Of a stretch of 14,562 bases of DNA, positions 8,223 to 14,562 are shown one piece after another; the first letter of the stretch is position 1, and each line of letters opens with the position of its first letter. Below the pieces are notes generated by a model. It was not told the origin of the DNA and made no database searches. It saw nothing but the letters and a program-made list of their open reading frames with translations. Origin of the DNA: Physocladia obscura (taxonomy: Eukaryota > Chytridiomycota > Chytridiomycetes > Chytridiales > Chytriomycetaceae); NCBI GenBank assembly GCA_027596945.1, contig JADGJH010000775.1:1-14562 (forward strand). Reading direction: 5' to 3'. A program made the position numbers and the translations under genes.

Positions 8223-8231
8223 TTTTATATA
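8223..8231 (-). promoter_or_regulatory. TATA-like box of MFS gene
   Basis: On the minus strand the sequence tatataaaa lies 44 nt upstream of the MFS start codon. A TATA box there would place transcription starts within about 20 nt of the ATG. Confidence 0.45.
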
Positions 8232-8350
8232 AACAATTTTTTTTTTGACGTTTTATGTTGTTTTTGTTTTTCAAATCCGGTTTGTTTGATGGAGATTGTT
8301 TTGTGATCATGCCAAAACTCATCCACTTGAAATGCGATTTGAAATGGATT

Positions 8351-8570
8351 TCAAATTTTAAATTGTGTCATCAGTTTGTCAACATCCAATAAGGATTTGA
8401 AATGGGCATAAAAGATGGCTGACTCTTCGAATAGTACAATTGAATCAAGAGAATAGACCAGAGGATCCAGTTTTGTTTTTGCTTTTATGTTAGACGCTCT
8501 TCCTTCTTTCATAGTACAGAGAGTAATATCCAACATGCTTCTCTTAAATATTTTTGTTGACTGGACATGT
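8351..8570 (-). pseudogene. short relic, possibly MutS/MSH4-like domain III
   Basis: On the minus strand an open frame (about 8570 to 8351) reads KHVQSTKIFKRS, then LDITLCTMKEGRAS, then LDSIVLFEESAIFYAHFKSL and LDVDKLMTQF. MutS homologues of the MSH4 type have a core segment with 'L..T.T..G.RLLR.NIL.P', then 'RLD.V.EL....E.F......L....D.D.LL', in the same order and spacing. No other MutS block (Walker A, connector) was found on either side, so it is an isolated fragment flanked by stops. The match is loose and low in complexity, and I treat it as a hint only. Confidence 0.28.
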
Positions 8571-9508
8571 TTCGAAACAAGTAATTTGAAATAAAATACA
8601 ATCAGAATAACCGAATTAGCTGTAATGTGAAAAACTATCTATCACATCAACTCAAGTTTTGTGGGTTAAACATTAACACTGTGCCATGTTGGGAATACTT
8701 CTCCTGAATGTACAATTACCGCATCTGTACCAATCAAAAATATATCTTCAATTCATACCAATATTATGCCAATCAAGACGCTTCGTTATTCTCAAACACC
8801 ACTGCTCTGCAAATAGTGAATTTCAATATGATTTTGAACGCCAGTGGTGCTTCACAACAATTTTAGTTCTTTCTCCTAATTAAATTTGTTTTGTAGGTGC
8901 TGGCAAATTGCCTTATTAACACCAAAAACAGCTTGAAAACCTTTTTGAACGGAAAGAGATAGTAGAAGTACATTATTTTGCAAACATGAAAAAACGCGAA
9001 GCAATTAAAAAGCTCTGTAAGCATTCTTTTCTAAAAACTCATCAGTATTCTACAGTTTGAATTGCTACCAATGCAGCAGCTTTTGTTTTTGAGGAAAAGC
9101 TGCCAAATGGTTCATCTCCTGAACTAAAGCAGAAAAATAATCCTTTTTCTGAAATTGCATATTAACATTTTTTTTTAAAAGCAGAAAAAGATATCATTAC
9201 CAAAAAAGCTGAATGAATAAGAACAACCTCTGTCAAATTGACATAAACTCCAAACACAATGTGTACATACTGTGTGAGCTTGGCCGTCATGTGGGTATTT
9301 TTCTGTTTTGAACCTTTCACCTTTTGGAGTTAGATAAAAACTACTGAAATTTCTTTTCATTTGCCACAAAAAATGCTCACTGGAAATCTTGAATGGTCTG
9401 GAGAACAGTCAACAGAGTTTGTTGCTCCTCACTGACTGACTACTGCATGGAATGATTAATTAGAGAAAAAAGAATGATACTGATTATGGAAGTTTGCTTC
9501 AGGAGTAA
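8571..9508. other. AT-rich intergenic DNA, no gene recognised
   Basis: Both strands are crowded with stops. The open frames at 8686-8883 (plus) and 9175-9369 (minus) match nothing I know. A reading near 8935-9160 (plus) with KQLENLFERKEIVEV and a following Ala-rich stretch could be a transposase-type helix-turn-helix, but stops interrupt it. Nothing firm is seen. Confidence 0.4.
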
Positions 9509-9865
9509 ATGAATTTCAAGAAGCTCCATATTGAATCCCAGCTTCAGGTAAAATACCACTGTTGTGCAATTGGAATTCAGAGTGAAAAGATGATTTCATT
9601 TTTTTTTTTTGAGCAGCAAACTGGAAGTAACACCAGTTTTGATGGCAATAAAGTTAATGAACACAATGAAAAAAATTATACATTATTGATTGTTGAATAT
9701 GAAAAGTTGTTCAGCTTGGAGAATAATGCCAATAATTCAAGATATGATTTAAGTGATGATGAAGAATGGAATGGAGATGAAGAAAATGAAAGTCAGAAAG
9801 GAGAATGCCATATGAATGGGATCAAGAATGACAATTTTTTCCATTTTGCCATTTTGCAAAATTAA
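9509..9865 (+). other. unrecognised acidic open reading frame
   Basis: ATG at 9509 opens 118 codons. The product is low in complexity: an FFFF run from a T-tract at about 9600-9611, an acidic block YDLSDDEEWNGDEENE near residue 80, and a Phe-rich end. Base composition is like the surrounding AT-rich DNA rather than like the confirmed genes, and no partner exons with splice sites were found. It could be a relic of a mobile-element protein or a chance frame. No function is proposed. Confidence 0.2.
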
Positions 9866-10625
9866 ATTGTGGACAAACAGTTTATTTCTATATTTGAGAA
9901 GAAACAAATAAATACTAAATTAATGCAGAAAGATTTATTTTTCATAACTTGTTTTGCGCTACACATCTTTCACCACATACTTCAACACTAAGCAAAAACT
10001 CAACAGAAGTGTACAAGTGCATAGCTTATGCAGTTTGTGCACTGAGACTTCAGATTGACTAGAACAGATTGCAGCTGTATGCAGGGTTATTAAACATCAC
10101 CAAATTTGTGGCTATGAAGTTGCTGCATAATCTCTGTTCACACATAGTCCCTTAATAGACCTTTAGAGTTGTGGTTGTGAGCTAACTAATTTTTTTGTTT
10201 CAATAATTTTTTTTCCATAGATGTTGTGGTGTTTCAAAACATTACTGAAAGTCAAGTAACATGTTTTTCAGAATAAAATAAAGTGTCTTTTGGTCAAATT
10301 TCAGAAATTATTCTGCCTGACTTTCTAATTTTGAAGTTGTTCATGCAATAAACAAACCCTGTGAAAGTTATCATATTATGGAGAATAAATCAATTGCTGG
10401 AATGATAATATGTCATGTAGCTGCGCTCCTACTTGCAAACTTATATATGGGAGTATAAATTCATATTTGCTGATTCTATTCTGAAATAAGATTCATTATA
10501 TCTTATCAACCAATGAATGTGATAATTTTTTAAATCATATTTCTCAGGTTTTGTTAGCTACAAACACAGATTAATTTTTCTTTCATTAAATATATAAAAA
10601 CATTTTTATTTACCTATCAGTCAGA
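9866..10625. other. AT-rich intergenic DNA, no gene seen
   Basis: There is no open frame of note on either strand, no tRNA-like fold and no long repeat was visible by eye. It belongs to the gene-poor island between the MFS gene and the second methyltransferase gene. Confidence 0.45.
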
Positions 10626-10916
10626 ATGTATAAAAAATATATACATAAAATAAATAAATTAAAAATAAACTTTTTCAACAATCCTTTTCATGTGGTATCA
10701 ATCCAGGGCCCCCTAATTAGTTCAACCCAAAGAATAAAAATAATAATTAAAGAAGCTACTGGTATGAATTCTGACAATAAACATGCTGATATTCCTCTTA
10801 TTCCTACTAATTTTCGTCTGATCAAATCAAATGAGCTCCAGAAAGATAACTGCCCAATAATCGGCTACTTAATTCAGCCCTATGTCGGCATTTTACAATG
10901 CCGATATCTTACATGA
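10626..10916 (+). other. unrecognised open reading frame, doubtful
   Basis: This 96-codon frame starts with a Lys/Ile-rich stretch and then reads NNPFHVVSIQGPLISS and IPLIPTNFRLIKSNELQ. I do not recognise it. Its last codons lie in a perfect hairpin (10882-10907). The AT-rich codon use and lack of splice partners argue against a current gene; a relic is possible. Confidence 0.2.
10882..10907. repeat. 11-bp inverted repeat with 4-nt loop
   Basis: The arms atgtcggcatt (10882-10892) and aatgccgatat (10897-10907) flank the loop ttac. The inner eight pairs are perfect Watson-Crick; the ninth is G-T and the last two are perfect. It is markedly more GC-rich than its surroundings and lies about 270 nt upstream of the second methyltransferase start. 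It could be a small mobile-element end, a palindromic binding site or an RNA hairpin. Confidence 0.8.
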
Positions 10917-10973
10917 TTTTAAGCAGATTTTCGACAGAAATAGTTGGAAAAAAAATCTGAAGGATTTACTATC

Positions 10974-11018
10974 CCGAAATAGTCCCGAACACCGAAAACG
11001 GCCGAAAAACTTACGAAA
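10974..11018 (+). promoter_or_regulatory. cluster of CGAA-containing repeats upstream of methyltransferase gene
   Basis: Five cgaa cores, four of them ccgaa, occur within about 45 nt (near 10974, 10984, 10992, 11002 and 11013), spaced 8-11 nt apart. They lie 160-200 nt upstream of the ATG at 11178 and may be a binding-site cluster. No factor is assigned. Confidence 0.3.
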
Positions 11019-11177
11019 ACCAAACTACTACGCCCTGCTGCCTAAATTCGGTACTCAAATGGTTCTCTGGTGACATCACAAGGGAAATCAATTTTTTGAT
11101 GAAGAAATTTGGAAAAATTGTATTTTTCCTTCACCAAAAAACCCTTAAAACAACATACCGTCTTATCAGAGGACGCG

Positions 11178-12496
11178 ATGGGACCGCGGCATTCACAGGT
11201 AGCCAACGAAGAAACGGAACAGAATGATATTAGTCGAACTAGCACTGCGTTAGTTGCGCGTCGGCAACGCTCATTGTATTTAAATCCAACTCCGGGGTCT
11301 CGCAGCTCCCTCTCCGGCTCCTTTTCTAGCTCATTGCGGCGGAGCATTGGCGTTGCAAGAAAGGGCCTTTCATGGAACACTTATGCTCCAGCTGTTGCAT
11401 TAATTCAAGACCAGATTAATACAGCAAAGGCCGCACCCGATTCTCCAGGTTCCAGCCCATTATCAGCCTCTCCGTCGCATTCTTTATTTTTCAGAGACTG
11501 GCAGCTGGTCGGTTTTGATAACTACACTATTTCACAGGACACTAAAATCCATAATCGGTTGGAGATGCAGCATTTTATTTTCAGAAGCGTGTTCGAAGGG
11601 TAATTGTTCTAAATTTTTTTTTTGAATTTTGAATTTTGAATTTTGAATTTTTTGCAGTGATATCGTGTGTCCTGAAGTTGCACATGTTTTAAAGAAACGT
11701 GGTTCAAGAGTTCTTGATGTTGGTTGCGCACAAGGGTTCTGGTTGAAGAGTGTCAAAAAGTTGTTTCCAAATACTGATTGTTTTGGTGTGGATGTACAAC
11801 CTGCTGAAAATTTATTTACCGCGGATCAAATTACAATCACTTTTGGAAATGTTTTGACTCGTCTTCCATGTGAGTTATTTTGCAATTATTATTCTTTAAT
11901 TTGTTGAATAAAACAAGACAGTCAGGAACAATTCGTTTTCGTTTGTTCATCAACGCCTTGTTTGCGGCAGTATAGCCGATTTTGAGATAACGCGAGTCAT
12001 CGAGGAATTAATTCGCGTTACAAAATCTGGTGGTTGGGTGGAGCTGGTGGAAATTGACTCAGAATTTTGTCACCGGAAAGATCCAGACCATGGAAATGAT
12101 AGTGATAGTAGCATCGAAAATATGAACATCAACACTGACAAACTTACCTCAATTATTGCAAGAACTATGAAAGGGTGCGGTCTAGATCCAATCGTTGGCA
12201 CAAATCTTATGTGGTATGTGAGCCAAGTCAAAAATTCGCTGCGGAATTGCGATACTGCAATTTCAAGCATTAAGTCGCGAATTGTAACTGTGCCAATGGG
12301 CTCAGGAGGAAAATATGGTGTGCTTAGTTGGAAAGCTTCTGTTTTGCGTGGAGAAGACCGCTTGCACCGCAGTATGCGAATCAGTCGTGAAACATTCCGA
12401 CAACTAGTGGATGCGTGCTGTGACGAGTGGTTGGCATCAACAAATGAGGCATTTGTGAAGGTTGGGGTTGTATATTTTCAGGTTACAAGAAAATAG
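11178..12496 (+). CDS. LaeA/Umta-like SAM-dependent methyltransferase
   Basis: Exons 11178-11599, 11658-11869 and 11922-12496 (introns of 58 and 52 nt, phases consistent) encode 402 residues. Residues 1 to about 105 are Ser/Arg-rich and look disordered. NRLEMQHFIFRSVF matches the helix before the methyltransferase fold in this fungal family. Motif I is DVGCAQG (161-167), followed by GVDVQ with the SAM-ribose Asp at 186. Next come LPFRNNSFSFVHQRL, where the usual FDFV reads FSFV, and RVTKSGGWVELVEID, the motif of strand 5 and its lead helix. The gene ends without a further intron at VYFQVTRK. The family includes regulators such as LaeA and many enzymes of unknown substrate. The start is the first in-frame ATG. 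The stop is 39 nt from the CDC73 start. Confidence 0.88.
11624..11651 (+). repeat. four tandem copies of a 7-bp unit in intron
   Basis: The unit gaatttt is repeated four times exactly, just before the CAG acceptor of intron 1 of the methyltransferase gene (11655-11657). It forms most of the T-rich tract of that intron. Confidence 0.9.
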
Positions 12497-12535
12497 TGAA
12501 TGGTTTATTGTGTTTTTGGCTTTTGTTTTCAAGAA
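12497..12535 (+). promoter_or_regulatory. 39-nt intercistronic gap before CDC73
   Basis: Only 39 nt lie between the methyltransferase stop and the CDC73 start. The gap is T-rich and ends ttttcaagaa, which looks like a 3' splice acceptor right before the ATG. There is no AATAAA in it. The CDC73 promoter must lie inside the upstream gene, or the pair is co-transcribed. Confidence 0.45.
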
Positions 12536-14314
12536 ATGCTGCTTCCAGTTCAACTTTTGCGCCAACAGCCCCTTCCTGAACTGCTTTCGGCATCTGGAGA
12601 GTCTACGGCAAACCTGTCTGATGCGACAAGTGTTCGCTTTGATGCTGCTATAGCAAGTGCGAACGGGAACGAAAATGGGAACTCCACCCTAACTGTTGCT
12701 GTGGACGCGAAAGCTGGATATAAGGATTATTCTCTTCTTTCAATTCTGTTTTTTCTTCAAGAACAATCCACCGATCATTCTTTATATGTCCAAAAGTCTA
12801 TTACTTATTGGTACGACTCGTTCGAAAATCCTATTATTATTGTGCAAATTTGTGCGTAAACAATCAAATAACAAATATCATTCATAGGGGTGGCCGCGAC
12901 GTGCCGGCCGTGTCGTTTCTCGATCGGCGCGATCTGCTAGACTATCTGACAGGCGTTTCGGACTCGAGTCCCTTTGTCGCTGCCTCTGCTTCCGAGAAAC
13001 CAGTTTCCTTGAAGCGTGCGAGAGAACATACCGATGATGTCCGCGATTCAGCAGAAGCAATACGTCCAAAAATCAGTAGCTCTGTGGGAAGTGTTCTCCC
13101 TTTGTCGTCATCAACTTCAGCTCTACCTAGTGCAAAATCTGAGCTTGATTCGGAGATTTATTCTGAAGAAGAAGAAAAAGAAAGGGTTATCATGATGGCG
13201 GATTACGAGCAACTCAAAGACACAATATTTTCAAGGGAAAGGTGTATAGTCGATTTTTCAAACTTTTTGTCACACAAAGTGACAAAGGTCAGTTAAGCTT
13301 TTTTCTCTGTTCATTTCACCAAACAATTTTCCAGAATTTTTCGAATGCGATTAAATATGCTGGTGAAATATTGCGTCCTGGGCATATATCTACATTGTCA
13401 AACAAATCCGGACAGCCCGGAACGTCGAAGCCTGTTGATTCGAGAGCCCAGAGACCTGTGACATCCTCAACCCGACCATCTGTGACACAAAATTCTTCAA
13501 AAGATGTCCGCGTTTCAGCTGCAAACAACAACAGCTCAAAAGTGTCTCAAAAATCTTCGAACTCATCGTTAAAACCCACTGCGCCCCCAATGAAACCATC
13601 ACCAAGTGAGTTGGGGGAAAAATTAGCCTCAATATCACCTCAACAAAAATTCCTAAAAGTTGATGTCAGATGCTCGTATTCCAATTATTATTGTCCCACC
13701 TTCAATCACATCTGTCATTACAATCTACAATGCAAAAAAGTTGCTTGGAGAATTGAAATTTCAAAGTACAGACGATTGTATTAAGAATTTTGGTGCAGGC
13801 GAAAAGCCGTTGATGGTTACTTTGGAAAGAAAAAACGCACCGCAAGGGTTTCCAAAAATGTACCATATTTATGACAATGTTGATCGTCTGAAACCTGAAG
13901 ATTGGTTAGAAATTTTTGTTTAATTTGATTTTTGTATAATGTTACTTTTAAAGGGATCGAATTGTCGCTGTTTTTGCAACGGGACAGGAATGGCAATTCA
14001 AAAATTGGCGATTTGGCCCTCCAGTTAATATTTTCGCAAGAGGTAAAAGATGGTTATGTATAAAAGCCTTAACTTATGTGAAAACAGTTCGCGGATTTTG
14101 TTTAAAATATGTCGACGATCCAGTGAACGAGAAAATCAAAGGATGGAACGTTATTCAATTCAATGTGAGAAATCGAATTTCTTATATTAATTTAAATATT
14201 ATTGCGTAGATCCACAAAACAAAGAGACATCTTGACACGCAAACTGTCAATGATTTTTGGACTGCTGTTGAGGCATGGATCAGAGACAAACGCGCCTCTC
14301 AGTTCTTGCGGTGA
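12536..14314 (+). CDS. CDC73: CDC73/parafibromin, Paf1 complex subunit
   Basis: Cdc73 is a nuclear subunit of the Paf1 complex, which binds RNA polymerase II and supports elongation and histone modification. Exons: 12536-12810, 12888-13287, 13335-13605, 13670-13904, 13954-14042, 14088-14164 and 14210-14314. Introns are 45-77 nt, GT-AG, and phases agree, giving 483 residues (between yeast and human sizes). The N-terminal part has LLRQQPLPE, YSLLSILFFLQ and FLDRRDLLDYLTG, as in the family. The middle is Ser-rich and acidic (EEEEKE). The Ras-like C-terminal domain starts at about 316 with RIPIIIVPPSITS and continues with NAKKLL, LKPEDWDRIVAVFATG, WQFKNWRF and IHKTKRHLD to the end. Several introns end open frames early, so unspliced reading would give a truncated protein. 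The start is the first ATG after the preceding gene. Confidence 0.94.
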
Positions 14315-14319
14315 TTCAT

Positions 14320-14325
14320 AATAAA
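14320..14325 (+). terminator. polyadenylation signal AATAAA of CDC73
   Basis: AATAAA begins five bases after the TGA stop of CDC73 (14312-14314), again giving a very short 3' UTR. Confidence 0.6.
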
Positions 14326-14562
14326 GAAACGAAATAATTGAGAGTACTTTCTTCTCTGAATTTTTGCTAAGAGTTTAATGCTATCTCTATCTGCGGAGTT
14401 GTCATTGTGGAATTTAACCCTCGAAATATGCGAAATTTTGCATTCATCTAATTGGTGATCCCAATAGCACAGTTAGTATGAAAAAAGCAACGACTGGAGA
14501 AATATAAATTGAATACGCATGAGTGAAGAAAATTCAAAATAAAAAAATCAATTGATTAATTT
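14326..14562. other. 3' flank of CDC73, no gene seen
   Basis: This AT-rich sequence has no open frame of note on either strand. It is probably an intergenic spacer leading to genes outside the window. Confidence 0.5.

Noticed and set aside
9175..9460. Plus-strand frames with a faint look of a pogo-type DDE strand (residues before and after ILCELGRHVGIFLF)
   Set aside because: Catalytic Asp positions and the usual 'LPPHTTHLLQPLD' block cannot be recognised; stops are frequent.
10670..10830. Minus-strand hydrophobic reading (FDLIRRKLVGIRG then LSEFIPVASLIIIFILW) that recalls a mitochondrial NADH dehydrogenase subunit 1 helix, continuing if TGA is read as Trp
   Set aside because: The similarity is to composition and a few residues only; the conserved ND1 acidic loop is missing. 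A translated search with a mitochondrial code would settle it.
12433..12535. A further intron at the end of the methyltransferase gene joining it to the CDC73 reading frame (fusion protein)
   Set aside because: The frame ends naturally with a family-like C terminus at 12496, and CDC73 has its own ATG and typical N terminus. A fusion would need an unsupported junction.
1..14562. CRISPR array, integron, rRNA, tRNA or toxin-antitoxin module
   Set aside because: No regularly spaced repeats, rRNA motifs or cloverleaf folds were seen, and the spliced genes show eukaryotic DNA.

Overview
The window reads as nuclear DNA of a fungus, most likely an early-diverging, chytrid-like one. The evidence is AT-rich DNA with many short GT-AG introns (about 43-107 nt), fungal protein families (a Ser/Thr-rich GPI-anchored secreted protein, a DHA2-type MFS carrier, a LaeA/Umta-like methyltransferase), and an ERI1 exonuclease and CDC73 with well-kept core motifs. 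The lineage is an inference; no marker gene is present. All exon junctions were worked out by hand from GT/AG sites, phase continuity and family motifs.

Layout. 1-780: AT-rich DNA with the tail of a pogo-like transposase on the minus strand. 766-1246: a broken zinc-type (MDR) quinone oxidoreductase pseudogene. 1480-1914 (-): a small secreted GPI-anchored protein. 2176-3658 (-): a seven-exon DGAT2-family acyltransferase. 3678-4386 (+): a two-exon SAM methyltransferase, starting only 19 nt from the divergent DGAT2 start. 4412-5338 (+): a two-exon ERI1-like 3'-5' exoribonuclease with a SAP domain. 5339-6249: an intergenic stretch that may hold a decayed tyrosine recombinase. 6250-8178 (-): a six-exon MFS transporter. 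8179-11177: about 3 kb of AT-rich, gene-poor DNA with doubtful relics and a perfect hairpin. 11178-12496 (+): a three-exon LaeA/Umta-like methyltransferase. 12536-14314 (+): a seven-exon CDC73/parafibromin gene, the Paf1-complex subunit. 14315-14562: 3' flank.

The genes do not form one pathway: lipid storage, methylation, RNA decay, transport and transcription elongation are mixed. The striking feature is compaction. Stop-to-start gaps are 25 and 39 nt in the two tandem pairs, one divergent pair is 19 nt apart, and AATAAA lies on or within 6 nt of the stop codon in four genes. Between these tight blocks lie decaying AT-rich islands containing mobile-element debris. I see no defence system, CRISPR array, rRNA or tRNA. 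The best leads are the possible dicistronic pairs, the divergent start pair, and the two kinds of mobile-element or gene relic.
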